This document shows, piece after piece, positions 48,744-60,857 of a stretch of DNA of 64,000 nucleotides. A model generated the notes under the pieces. The model had not been told where the DNA came from, searched no databases, and saw only the letters and a program-made list of their open reading frames with translations. Position numbers and translations under genes: made by a program. This DNA comes from Campylorhamphus procurvoides (lineage: Eukaryota; Chordata; Aves; Passeriformes; Dendrocolaptidae): the NCBI GenBank assembly GCA_013396655.1, contig WBMV01008568.1:1779329-1843328 (forward strand), in the 5' to 3' direction. Position 1 is the stretch's first letter, and each line of letters begins with the position of its first letter.

Positions 48744-49936
48744 ACCTCAAGTGGCAAAGCTGTACCATCATCTTAATTTATGTGTAGCTTGACAGCATGT
48801 CTAGAGCTCTTCTGGTGAACATCCTGAGAAAAGTCATATGAAGATTAGTGTCCCACCTCAGGGAACTACTCATGAGATACAGGTAATTGATACCAGAAGC
48901 ATGTACAGAGCACAGGGGAAGGCGATTAGTGATGCATGTTAATTAGCAGGTCTGCTGATAAAAAGAAGTTTTGTGGGGAAACAAATTTAATTAGACTTCA
49001 ATAGTCTCAGTATGTTCAGTGAGCACACAAATAATATTATAAATGGAGATATATTCACATATGTTCGTATGTATGTGTTCGGCCCTTGAGTACACACATA
49101 CGAAACCAAGCATATCTTCTTTTGCTGCTTTAATAATGTTTCCATGTGGGACAAGTTATAACCATACTATTCTAATATGAGGTTGTCAGTGAAATGCACT
49201 GTGTATCAGATTGTACAACACAAGTTTTCATATTTTGTGAGATGTACAGCAAATATCTGTGCAAAATAGACATTTTAAATGCCATCTACTGACTGGGAGC
49301 TTTACATTTCCGTATATTTTACTATAAACAAAATACAATATATTCTGCACTGGTTTATGTTCTGTGTAGCCTTGTTGCAGTTAATATGCCCTATTCATTT
49401 CTGGTGCCATTCCACTGGAGCTAGAATGTTAATATCAGTATCGCTACACTAGGGTTGTACTAATCCAGTAATGTTACACTAAGTGGATAAGATTACTGAA
49501 ATAAATACTCACTTGTGCACTACATCATAATTTTTAAAAATCAAATTGAAATTTGATTCTGAAGTTGCCATCCTTAGATACAAAAGAACAATCAAAGATG
49601 TTTATTGGGGTGCTATTGTAAATGAGGGCAGCAGTGTGGACCCTGATCTTAGGAAAAATAATAGGTTTGTGTTGTGCCCCAAATTCAGCAATTTTATAAG
49701 TGTATACTTGATAGAGGAGTGAAAGAAAATTATATAGTCCTACTGGCTCTAACAACACTAAGATTTGACTCTGAAGGCACTCATAATATTCATATGGGTG
49801 TTGCATGCCCATATCTTCAGAATATTTGCCAAAAATAAATTAATGCAAATTGTGATTGACAATTTAAGGTAGAAAGAATGCCATTCTAGATCTATGTGTC
49901 ACAGTATGTGGGCTTTGTAAGTTCGTATTTAGAAGC
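48744..49936. other. Unique non-coding DNA
   Basis: No gene or repeat family recognised, apart from an imperfect hairpin at 49063-49105. Confidence 0.5.
49063..49105. repeat. Imperfect inverted repeat
   Basis: GTTCGTATGTATGTGT on the left pairs with TACACACATACGAAAC on the right apart from a 2-base bulge, around a GC-containing loop. Confidence 0.65.
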
Positions 49937-50375
49937 AAGGAATGGTTTGGGTTGAAAGGGGCCACTAAAGAACATGTGGTATGACTGCCCTGCAATGAGC
50001 AGGAAAATCTTCAACTAGAACAGATTGCTCAGAGGTCTGTCCAACCTGTCCTTGGATGTTTCCGGGGATGGGGCATCTGCCAGCTCTCTGGGAAACTTGT
50101 GCCTTGTTTTACCACCCTCATAAAAATTTTCTTCCCTATATCTAGTTTGAACCTACACTCTTTTAGTGTAAAACCATTACCCCTTTTCCTCTTACAACAG
50201 GTGCTGTTAAAACTTTTATTTCCATCTTCTTTATAAGCCCCCTTTAGGTACAGGAAGGATACAATGAAGTCTCCCTGGAGCCTTCCCTTCTCCAGACTGA
50301 AAAACATCAAGTGTCCTATCAGTCTTCATAGGAGAGGTGCTCCAAACCTTGGGTCATCTTTGTGATTTCTGTAGT
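49937..50375 (-). mobile_element. CR1 LINE 3' fragment
   Basis: On the minus strand this encodes the end of ORF2 (CRFKLDIGKKIF and following residues, about 50100-50180), preceded by the FIVSFLYLKGAYKED segment. A 3' UTR runs to about 49937 (GGTTTGGGTTGAAAGGGGCC on the plus strand). It is 5'-truncated and carries frame damage, so it is inactive. Confidence 0.93.
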
Positions 50376-50612
50376 TTCTGCTGCATAACCCTTTCCACTG
50401 AGGAGTTTAACCTGTTTAGATTTGGAACCTGCTACTAGTTTTACAACTCAGTTTATTTTCTTTGGTTTCTTACAGCTGATATTAAGTAAACCATTGACAC
50501 AGTATACTTCCAACATGCTACAGTAATTCCAAAACAGGAAAATCCTTTCTTGTAGTGTGACAACTTTCCTCATTTTGGTGTCTGGCTGCAAATGAGACCA
50601 ACCAGATGGTCC

Positions 50613-51089
50613 TCACTGATCTGTATTGTATATGAGACATCTCAGTGCTTTTATGTCAGGGCACAGATTTGTCTCATTTAACAAACAGTGGCAGAAAAGC
50701 ATCTCTTTTGTGTGTTTGTTTGATGTTGGTGGTTCATATGGCTGGCAGCAAGCACAGTCCAAGAATTGCAGTCCTCCAGATTTAATATCATGCTGGGAAT
50801 GACTATGGGAGGGAGTTGAAATGAACTGAGGAGGAATGGAAGTTGTGTTGTGATATTTTGTTAAAATGTTATTTTCATACAGGCCCTTGCCAAAGTTAGG
50901 GGAGAAAACAAATGATATGTCAACTGTTTTGTCAAGATCCCAAGCTAGGGGAAGATTGGTAAGTGGTAAAGGCTGTGTGCCTAGTGACCAAGTGTTCTCC
51001 AGCATGGCCATTCCTGGCCAAAATAGAGAGGACTTGGAAGACTTTGAAAGGGGTGTTGAGAAGGTTTGCTTTGTCAAACAAATTGCACA
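50613..51089 (-). other. Unassigned long ORF (about 158 codons)
   Basis: The minus strand is open from after a stop at 51090-51092 to about 50613. It begins with near-cognate codons rather than ATG. The peptide contains several His/Ser and Cys-rich stretches without a recognised motif. It overlaps a plus-strand candidate exon (50883-50958). Probably chance, though it is the longest unexplained ORF here outside repeats. Confidence 0.15.
50883..50958 (+). other. Candidate internal exon, unrecognised
   Basis: The acceptor TTATTTTCATACAG ends at 50882 and the donor GTAAGTGG begins at 50959. The 76-base interval is open in exactly one frame, from the second base to the last, giving 25 residues starting PLPKLGEKTNDMSTVLSRSQ. 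Both splice sites are good and their phases are compatible with an internal exon. No neighbouring exon could be identified, and the antisense strand is also open. Confidence 0.2.
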
Positions 51090-51254
51090 TTAAGACCTGT
51101 AACACAACCATATAGTTCACGTAACTTTTAATTTAGGCACATAAGACACCTTGTCAACATAATCAAGCTTATAATTCAGGAGGAAAAGACCAAAGAAATA
51201 ATTAGGATTAATATAACTTTTTAACCATAAGCTTCCAAATTTATAAAAGAGATT

Positions 51255-51335
51255 GGTTATTGTTCTCTGTATTTTACAAATGAGGAAACTGAGTTATGGG
51301 AAAGTGGTGTTCTTCCAAGCAGCCTATTTGAATTA
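51255..51335 (-). mobile_element. Ancient MIR (CORE-SINE) remnant, antisense
   Basis: ATTTTACAAATGAGGAAACTGAG at 51271-51293 is the hallmark of an antisense MIR, followed by a GGGAAAG...TTCC section that aligns loosely with the MIR body. Confidence 0.75.
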
Positions 51336-51535
51336 GAACATTAGTCTTTAAACTTTCATGATTTGGTTTAACTATATCACCTATCTTAAGATCAGAAAAC
51401 AGTTTTACTTTGGTAGTTAGAGATACATATTAAAAAGAAATAAATTCTTTACATAACTTGAAATCCTCTAACAGCTTAATCCCAAACTCAGCCAATTTTA
51501 ACAGTCATGTACTGGTCAAAACATCAGTCAGAGAG

Positions 51536-51615
51536 TATCCTGAGTCGGAAGGAATCTACAAGGATCATCTAAGTCCAACTCCTGACCTTGCACGACGCAA
51601 TCCCAAGAGTCACTC
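51536..51615 (-). mobile_element. Short CR1 LINE 3' end
   Basis: The plus strand reads TATCCTGAGTCGGAAGGAATC then AAGTCCAACTCCTGACC, the reverse complement of a CR1 3' end. It is nearly identical in inverted orientation to the 3' end of the CR1 at 56785-57005, so both belong to the same subfamily. Confidence 0.9.
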
Positions 51616-52034
51616 CAAGTCACAACTGTAACTGTTTACATTGTTCATTTGTCATTATAGAAGTTTCTGTCAGTAAAATACCCCTGGCGTCTAACCAATA
51701 TGATTCTGGGACATAGGCTGAGACTGTGCCTCATGCTGTGCTACACTGGTTGGAGACTGACATGGTAGGACAGTTTTACCTCAAAGTATCAGCAAAAGCA
51801 AAAAACCTGCCAGGATTCTGTTATAAATGCCAGAGTAATAAAAGAGTTACATTCATGAAATTATCTTTTTTCAGTGCATGGAGACCTTAGGAGCATTACT
51901 ATGTTTTAGGGTAAATGCCAGTGTTAGGAATAAGCCCCACAATCCACCAATAGGAAGAATGTCTTGAACTATGAACTGTTCAGGACCACAGGCAGCACAA
52001 GGACATTTCTGAAAAACAGGACTTTTCTCTCTCT
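51616..52034. other. Unique non-coding DNA before the gap
   Basis: No gene or repeat recognised. It ends in a short CT repeat next to the gap. Confidence 0.5.
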
Positions 52035-52126
52035 NNNNNNNNNNNNNNNNNNNNNNNNNNNNNNNNNNNNNNNNNNNNNNNNNNNNNNNNNNNNNNNNNN
52101 NNNNNNNNNNNNNNNNNNNNNNNNNN
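52035..52126. other. Assembly gap (92 N)
   Basis: 92 undetermined bases, preceded by (CT)4 and followed by a T24 run (52127-52150). A polypyrimidine simple repeat that sequencing could not resolve is the likely content. Confidence 0.95.
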
Positions 52127-52150
52127 TTTTTTTTTTTTTTTTTTTTTTTT
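52127..52150. repeat. T24 homopolymer next to gap
   Basis: 24 consecutive T. Its true length is uncertain because it borders the gap. Confidence 0.9.
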
Positions 52151-55100
52151 GCATTCCACAGTGGGAAGATGATAAAAACCTCAATGATTTTAATTGCTGG
52201 GGAAAGTGCTATAAATGACACATAAAAGTTTAGATCCTCTAATAAAGGGTAAAAATGAAGTTATAAGACTGAATTGCAGGAGAATAGAAGGTATTTTTAC
52301 AGGAGGGACACAGAAATTTCCACCTAACGAAAGAAATCCCTTTTTAGTTTCCACACTCTTTGAGTGTTCTCCAGATTTGCATTGGCATTTCTTTCACAGG
52401 CACTAATATGCCAGTTGAGAGAACATTCTTGGTAATGAATGACATTGAACTGATGACAAAGCAGAAAGTGAGTACAGAAAGGGAAGAAAATAAAAAGGCC
52501 AGCACAGTTGTTAAGATGAAACACCTGCTGTTAGTGTCATGAAAGGCTGCTGGGGAGCAGGCAACTTCTGAACAAATAATTTCTGAGGAAAGCTAAAAAA
52601 TCCCTGTCTACCCACAAAGTCTTCTTTCCTTCTGCTTCTCAGTTCCTTTCTTATGGATTACTGTTTTCATGGATATGTTTTGTTTGGCACATTGTTAACC
52701 ACTCATCATGCAGAAGTTGCACATAAGTAGGTTTTGTTTCAGATTGATATGTGAGATTTCTTGTTCTTTGTGTATCATTGTTTTTCAAGCTGACATATTC
52801 TTTCTGAACATATCAGATAAAATTCCAGCAAGCCATTGTAAATCTGAAAGATGTGTTAAAAGTCTAACTACACTGTTTGAGCTGATAACTCCAACAGCTA
52901 CGCTGGCTCACTGGTATCACAAAATGTCTTTTCCTAGAAAGCATTTCTAAAGCTTGTCTTTACCAATCAGTTGTGTCTCAGCTTATAATTCCTTCCTTTG
53001 CAAATGCAAGAAATTTTGACAAAAGATATCCTCTGCAACCTGTCCTTGTCTGGCACTTAAAAACAGATGCTACTGGCATGGCCATTCCTAAGCAGGTGTG
53101 ATGATCCCAGTCTGACAGATGGGTCTATGGGAGAAGAATTATGTACTTCAATCTTGAGCATTTTGGCCAAAGAGTTCCACTAGGGAGGGTTTGGACTGCA
53201 GTCTGCTCAGAGAAAATCAGGAAAGATCAAGGAGACATGCAGCCTCTGGGACTCTGGTTATCATCAGAATTAACTTTGGCTTCTAGTAGAATGTAAACTT
53301 TGTCACTCATCAGTGACAACTAATATTTTGCTCATGAAGGAAAGAGTGAGAAGGAGCATTGTGACTGCTCTGTTGTTGATTTGAAGATCATGCCCATGGA
53401 ACTTGGTCTTACTGCCAGTGGAAATTTACTGGAGTGACTTCTTGTTGCTCTGTGCTGTTGTTTTTCCCAAAGACTTGGACTCTTTGTTAGGATCTCAGAA
53501 CATTTAATTCACATAATCTCACTTTAACTAGGGTTGCTTCTCTCCATTCAGTAAGTTGTTCCATTGCAAATTTTTCAAGGAAGAGAACCTGTAATTTGTT
53601 TTAAGAATACTTTCTATATTATCAGCTGTATATATACACACAACATTCTTGAGGGAATTTTGTGAAGAAGTGGGTTCACATTCATTGCTGGTGTGATTCC
53701 AGCAATTACATTATAGATTAATTTATTCAAAAAAGATTTTCAGCATTTTCAGAATTGACCTATTTTGACCAGGTAAGTTCAGAATTATTTCATTCCTCTC
53801 ATTCTTATGACCTGAGTAGGAAAAAATTTGTATCATTGTATCTTGCTTATTCACAATAGATAAGTAAGGTGGTTTCTCTGTGCTTTCTTGTCCACTAGAA
53901 CTTACTGAATATTTAATTTTATGAAAAGTTTTGGTTTTCACTTGCATCAACTGTGCTATTTTAACCTGCCACTCGAGGCGATTTCAATTATATCTGACAA
54001 ATGAGTTACAGTAACCAAATGAATTGTGTTTCTTTCCTAAGTAATTGCAATGCAAATTTTAAGTATTTTACCCAGTTTTCTGGAAATGAATTGGAGAGAG
54101 CTGCCTCTTTTCTTTTTTTATTGTAGGAAAGATACAAATCATTATATAGAAAGTAAAAGTAAATAACAGAAAATTACTGTTGAAAAAGCAACCTTGTTCC
54201 ATGCAGCATCGAGTTTGAGTCATGACTACATGTTTCCAGCGGCCCAAAAAGACAAAACAAAACTAATCTTTCGAAGTATACTTTATAATATAAAAAAAAT
54301 AAGTCTCAATTTGGATCTGATTGAACAACTACTTGTATCTGAACATACTAAAACTGTTCCTATATCCTGGATCTGGAAATTCATATGAAAACTTTTTAGT
54401 TTAGCATTTTCATTGTGCATCCTGTTTAAATCAAAATGAAGGAAATTAAGGAGTGGGAGAGAGATGATGTAGCATCAGAGAACATTGGTTTAGTAGAACT
54501 TTTGGCAGAAGAGCAGTGTGTATTAATCTGAAGTGTATTTCCTGCAGCACCCAGGGTTTTCTTTGAAATGTGTCTCACTGAAAACAAGGTCATGTTAAAA
54601 AATCATGGCTTCTGGTACTTTGGCTGTGATAGCAATGACTTTGGTATATATTAAATTGTTTACCACTGGTCTGATATATAAGATGTGGATGGTGAGTATG
54701 AATGTTTGGTTATTGCCAGCAGAGCCCATATTTTTTTTGCCAAAGAGAAGGTAGCTTACAAAGGTTTTCATTAATGTCCTGTTTTCAGTTAAGAACTGCG
54801 TCCTGTTATGAAGTAGAGAAAGCACTAATTGAGGGTGGACTAACTCCTTCATTCCAGCTAATTAACTTTGTCACAGAAGGCAGTGTAAAGGAGAGAACTA
54901 AACCTCAAGTACAAAGAAAAGTTGCTTTAAAGAATGGAGATACAGCACTGAAGAAACCTAGTTATGCTTCTCTACTCAGAAGTGATATTCAAAGATACAT
55001 ATTTTGGGACTTTGATTAGGGTCAGTAATGAGAGGCGTTTAGCTCCTGATGCTCTTGGAAGCAATAGCCTGACAGAAATTCTGTGGGAAAGGAAAGCAAG

Positions 55101-56784
55101 CTAAAGGCATGACAGAATGACAGTAGTGAAAGTGAGCCTGTGCTAATATCAAAACTGCAACTTAATTTGGGGTAGAATATTCTTCCTTAATCTACCCTCC
55201 ATGGAGATAGGAATATTCTTCATGTTGTGTGTCAAGTTGCAGAAACTCTGTCTAATGGCTTGCATTATAATTTGAATTAATTATGCCCTGGTACATCTCG
55301 AGGATTCTTGATAATAAAAAGAAGCCCCCCTACTCATTTTTAAAACTATCCATCATATTGCTTGGCCAGACATTCTTCCAGATGTTTCATCACTGGGTAA
55401 ATTTTAAATCCATTTTAGTTAGAATCTTAATGAGTGACTAAAACTCAAAGATACTAGGAACTGTGGCAGAAATTTTCTTTTTTGCTTCCAACAGACTAAA
55501 TTTTTTTTGTTGTTTGTTTTGTAAGATTCCTGGACTGTGTAGACTTAAACAATGCATTTGCTGGTCTGAATTAAAACTATGGCTAAAATAAAATGTGCAG
55601 AACACATTCAGTTCTAATAGAGCAGTTGTCATGTTGCATTGCATGCAGTATGATTACAAAAGTTTAGAATCTATAGTAAAACCCTTGAATCCTCACATTT
55701 CCTGAAATCTGCCTGGCTGTATTTTTTTGTTGTTGTTTCTGGGGATGGGAAATGAAAAGTTAGAAAAGAGTACATTTTTTCCTGTACCTTGTGTCTGTGC
55801 AAAAGAATAACTGGGAGTCATTTACTACCTGGAGTATGTTATAGTAACATGTATCCTTTCACCGGTTTCGACCAGCTTTCCTAACAGAGAGGACAATCAG
55901 CACCTCTGATGTTATGTGTATTCCTAATACCAGGAAAATTAAGTGAAGTGCAAGGCTTGATTTTTAAATAATTATATTACCCATAGTTTAAAAGTGATTT
56001 AGATGTCTAAAAAAATTCAATGCATTCGATAAGACCTAGACATGTGAGACTTCTGCAAAGGGCTAGTAGGACATCTGAACAGATTATTTTGCATATGCAG
56101 GTGGATAGCTTGCATATTTAAGCTCTCACTACATGCCTATGTCTGAAAAGCAAAAAGTAAAACTAAGAAGAAGACAGACTTTCACAGTACCTATGGACAA
56201 CTTAAAACCATTTGTTAAGCAAATTAGAGCTCTTGTTTTTGTGGGGAATAAGTACTGCTGTAGCAGACAGAAATGTCCCTGACAAGCTTCATTGGAAAGA
56301 CAACTGCTTCACACTAACAATAACTTGATTTTTTTGCCTGAATCTATTAACAATATAAGTTAAAAAAAAAAAAGAGTCTGGTATGCAGTGTCAAACTCTA
56401 CTTGAGTCAGTGAGGAAGCAAGAAGTGTGATGGAAGACAGAGATGAAGATGAAGTGTACACATCATTCTAGCCTCAGGAGGAAACCAGCACTATCAAAAA
56501 GCTTCCTGTTCAGTTTCTGGATTTAACATCAGGAGTGTTTGTGGCATTGTGAATTAGTTGCTAAGGCCATTCATCTAGTCCTAGAGGCCTTAAAGGGCTA
56601 AGCTATCAGTTGCCTTTATTACAGGCAAGAGTTTACCTGACTCCATTGTTTCAAACTCAAGTAGTTTTCTGCCTTTTGCAGGGGAAAAGAATGAATCTCC
56701 TCATTGATAAGGTGCACAGTGTGAGTCACTCTCATTCCCTGTAGGAGAGATAGGTTTTTATGTCCTTACTTCAAAAATCAAAAA
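52151..56784. other. Unique AT-rich non-coding DNA
   Basis: No gene or interspersed repeat recognised. ORFs of 60-105 codons on both strands lack family features; the longest is 54702-55019 on the plus strand. Confidence 0.5.
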
Positions 56785-57005
56785 ATTAGGAAAAGGTTCT
56801 TTCCCCAGAGGGTGGTTGGGCACTGGAACAGGTTCTGCAGGGAAGTGGCCACAGCACCAAGCCTGACAGAGTTCAAAAAGCATTTGGACAATGCACTCAG
56901 GCACATGATGTGACTCTTGGGGCTGTCCTGTGCAAGGTTAGGAGCTGGACTTCAAGGATCCTTGTAGGTCCCTTCCAACTCAGGATATTCTATGATTCTA
57001 TGATT
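56785..57005 (+). mobile_element. CR1 LINE 3' end with terminal repeats
   Basis: Sense-strand end of CR1: a decayed ORF2 end (GGCACTGGAACAGGTT), then AAGGTTAGGAGCTGGACTT, TAGGTCCCTTCCAACTCAGG, and a terminal ATTCTATGATTCTATGATTG repeat at 56986-57005. The terminal octamer repeat fixes the 3' boundary. It is 5'-truncated. Confidence 0.95.
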
Positions 57006-59137
57006 GATTGACTTTTCTTGTAAGAAATCATGAGCCTGAGAATAGAGGAAGAATTTATTTATTTTTAGGGAAATCCTCTTTTATTCATGTCAGTTGCCTA
57101 GTGTAATAATTTTTCCTTCCTCTGTTTGGATCTGTATAAAAAAATCTCTGCCATTCTACATTTAGGCCTTGGCAGATTGTGAATATGGCTGTGGTACTTG
57201 GGTTTGTTATTTAATGCTTATTCTGTTTTGAATTTCTCTGATAAAGACCAAAAAACCTTAATCTGATTTCTAATAGAAAAATGAATCTTGCACATTACAA
57301 AATAGTTCTAGCAGCCAATACCTTCCTCAGCCACCAGTGACAGATGTTTTCTCTGAGTTGTTTTATGCAGCTTGGTAGGAAGGTTGAAACAGGAAGCTGT
57401 GGAATTGTACGTTTCTGTATAACCATGATGATCATTCAGAGAAATAAGCGTCACCCAGTGCAATATTTGGGAATGTAACTTTTTCAAAACTTATCTTTTG
57501 CAATATGCTTATAAAATTATTGTAGCTAGCAGACTAATAATTGCAGTCACAGACAATAAGGGCACAAAGATCATCAGGTGAGCAGGAACTAGCCTTTAGG
57601 GTTTTCAGTCCTGGGAGATGACCTAATCACTGAATCCTTGTTTTTAACAGTGTTAGCTTACACATAGGTGCACGGTTCAACAGCAGCCTCTGACATATTG
57701 GTACTTAAAACATTTATCATGATCCTAAATAGCAAAAAGCTTCCTGAAATGAATCTGCTAACAAATAGGATCATGCAATCAAACTAAATACTGTAAGGCA
57801 AAATTTCATTTGCTTTTATGTAAGCAAGATAGCAGTTCTTTTCTAGCCCTAGGTAGGATTCTAAATTTCACATGATTCATTTATTTGGAAAAATACCCTG
57901 CCTTTTTTGTTCCTCTGGGATCTCGGTGTAAGTGGTTACTTCACCAGCATAATGTGTGCCTTTTCAATAAGACCACTGTAACCTTGCTCAAAGCAAACTT
58001 GAAAGGTTGGTATAACACAAAGTTTTGTCATGTCATAAATGATCTATGACAACAGGAAAATGATCCTTAATATCAGGATGACTCAGAGAGACTGCCTCAC
58101 TTAATTGACTACACAAAAGAGACAACCTCCTGTCTGTGTATGACTAGCCTCCCTAGGTGTCCAAGGTACTTTTGTAACACAGACCTGAACATGTAAACAC
58201 TCACACATTGTTAGTGTTGATAAATGATTTGCAATATTTCATCTGAGGAGCTTCAGACTTTTCATGTTAATAGGGAGAAAATCAAAGATGTCATCTTTTA
58301 ATAACCAAATTCATCATTCAATCCCATTATTATAATTTCAGGGGGAGGTGAATATGGACACTGTTCCAGTGAAAGTTGATTTTGAATTATTGATTGAGAT
58401 CTGTTCTTTCCCTTCCCAGGACTATTCTTGACCTATAAAGCAACAAGTAGCTGAAAAATTAAGCAGTGTACGCCTCCAAGATTTCAGTGCTATGAAACCT
58501 TTTCAAATATTGGAAGGATTGAAATTTTACATGTATAAGTATTACTTAATTTCAACAGAAAGCTTAATAGAAAGTTTGTGAAATTATTTGTGAGTGCTTT
58601 TCTTAAAACTGAACTTCCTAAGAATATCTTGGTTTTGCTTTATCATCTTCATTCTTGGTGATGGATAATGCTGCTGAAAGAATTAATTTTCCTAATATAC
58701 ACTTGTTCACCCAGGTAATTGCTAAAATATTTGTTTTGCATTTACATTTGTGTTTCCTAGCAGGAGGGCAACTATAAAACATTTTCCTTAGTGCCAACTA
58801 TTACAAGTTAAAATTAGAAGTAAAGAAAATGACAAGTTCAGGAAATGAAATGTTAAAACTTATGTTTATTTTTCAGTAGCACACAATTTTCTTCTTAAAA
58901 ATACTGAATAAAAAGTTACTATTTTAATTAGAATGACATATGAGCTTCTAATTTCCTGTTGAACAACTTTGCCTTTCACGCTTTGGACTGTATCAATTGA
59001 TCACAATTTGCTTTTGCCATTATTGGACCCCATCTTGCCAAGGCCTGTGACAACATTTTGCTCCTCAGTGCCTTTAACGTTCAGCTTTCAATTCCTGGAT
59101 AACTTCCAAAACCACAAAGTGCCAGTTGTTTTCCAAG
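57006..59137. other. Unique AT-rich non-coding DNA
   Basis: No gene or repeat family recognised. Confidence 0.5.
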
Positions 59138-59718
59138 TTATAAACACAGCTTTGAATCCCTTAAAGACTCATTTGCTGTTTCTTTTGTGACTTCAACTGT
59201 TGCATCACAGAAAGAACCAGGCAAAGTTCCTTTGCTCCTCAAGAATGTAACATGCCATGGCTCATTTGGAGTAGCATCATCACAAAGTAAACCTTTATAG
59301 CAGTGGCTAAGTGTGGCATCCTTGAGTGGCATCTGGCTGTTTGTGATACAGAACAATTACGCTTGGAGATTGTTATTCCCAAGAGCATTCTATGCAAAGG
59401 AGCTTAGACTATGCAAGAATGACTTAAAGTAGCACAGGTTTCACACTGGAGAAGGTTGGCTTTAAATACTATATATCTTCAGCCAAGTTAAAATGCATGG
59501 CAATCTTTTAATCTCTTCCTCTTCAAAAAGAAGAAATCAGCAACGAAAATAGATTTTACATGTGGGGAATTAGTACATAGTACTGCTGGAAACCCTGTAA
59601 AAGTAGATGAAGACCTGGTCTCTGGAGAGCAGTAAGACTGCATTTCTCTAAGCTCCTTGATCAGCATTCTGAACTGGTGAAAAGACAGTCCATCTACTAC
59701 TTTATTTGAGTAGAACAA
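59138..59718 (-). other. Two neighbouring unassigned minus-strand ORFs
   Basis: Minus-strand ORFs at 59488-59718 (76 codons) and 59138-59356 (72 codons) lie in different frames. The first contains VVDGLSFHQFRMLIKELREM, which resembles the second half of an EF-hand loop and its exit helix, though the first half of the loop is missing. The second follows an acceptor-like CACAAACAG. No donor or second exon can be placed with confidence. They lie 1.4-2 kb downstream of the candidate exon at 61140-61260 on the same strand, so they could be later exons, but this is speculation. Confidence 0.12.
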
Positions 59719-60330
59719 ACAGAATTAAATAGAAAAACTGTCAGTGATATGTGGAACTGGATGACTATGAGTAATCAGAGAAAAGAAATTTAGAACTATT
59801 AAATTAGCCCAAGAATTGTGGAATTACCTTTCAGCCTTATATTAACCCTAATAAATTATTTTTGCTATCGTACTGTCTCTAAAAATTTCCTTTTCTGAAC
59901 GAAATTGCTGGAAATTCCATGGTGAAGCCACTTAAAATAGGGAAAATAAGGCAGGCTAAGATCTTTTGTAGATAATAATTCTATTTTGAGAAAATAAATT
60001 CAATAAAATGTAATTATTTTCTAGTGTGGTGAATGAAATAAAATGGCAAGTATTGCATAATGCAAATATATTAGTTTTTGTCTAAGATTCAGATGAATAG
60101 TTGTCATTCTCAAACTGGGAGCTGGAAATAATCTTTTTCTTCCTTTGTCATTGGTGACTAAAAGTAATAACTATCCCAGATTCACAGCTTTATACTAACA
60201 GCCTCCACATAAAAATAACCCAGATGGATTACTGCTTACTCTTAATTTTGTGCCATTAGTAATTTTAAGTTCTAAAACTGAGTCAACATGGGACTGTGTA
60301 TCTGCCTTTTTCTGCCCTGCTACAAGGGGC
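59719..60330. other. Unique non-coding DNA
   Basis: AT-rich. No gene or repeat recognised up to the LTR. Confidence 0.5.
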
Positions 60331-60857
60331 TGTTGGGTCCATCTGGGACAGAGTTAGTTTTCCTTGTAGGAGACCATATGTGTTTTAGATTTATGGCTAA
60401 ACCAATATTGCCAACAAAACTATATTTTGGCTGTTACAGGACAGTGCTTAAAAAGCATCAAGGCCTTCTCTGTTTCTCACTGTCCCCCACAAGTAGAATG
60501 ATGTTGGGCAAAGTATTGTGAGGAAGCACAGTTGGGACAAGTGAACCCAGCTGACCAAAGGAATATTCCAGACCATGTGATGTCATGCTCAGCACTAAAA
60601 ACTGAGGGTGTAATTTTAAAAAAGTAGTCTTTGATAAGAGACTGGCTGGGCATCAGACTCTCTGTGGGAAGGGCATGCCTTTGCCTTGTCTGTGGTTTTT
60701 CATTTTTCCTTCACTTATTAAGCTGTCTTTAACTGGACTCAGAAATTTTCACAGTTTTGCCCTTCATGTTCTGTTTCCTATCCCACTCACTGTAAGGCAG
60801 GGACTAAGCGGGTGGCTAGGTGGGTGCTTAGTTACCCACTGGGGTCAACCCACCACA
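60331..60857 (+). mobile_element. Solo ERV LTR, about 527 bp
   Basis: I recognise this from memory as a common bird LTR, probably of an ERVL-type element. It starts TGTTGGGTCCATCTGGGACA (60331). It runs through GGACAGTGCTTAAAAAGCAT, GACCAAAGGAATATTCCAGA and ATGTGATGTCATGCTCAG, with a decayed TATA-like CACTAAAAACTG near 60592. A decayed polyadenylation region (TTATTAAGCTGTCTTTAACT) lies near 60718, and the end is GGGTCAACCCACCACA (60857). It has TG and CA ends and is complete. No ERV interior flanks it, so it is a solo LTR. A target duplication is not clear (flanks GGGGC and AAAGG). Its diverged signals suggest an old insertion. Confidence 0.85.
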
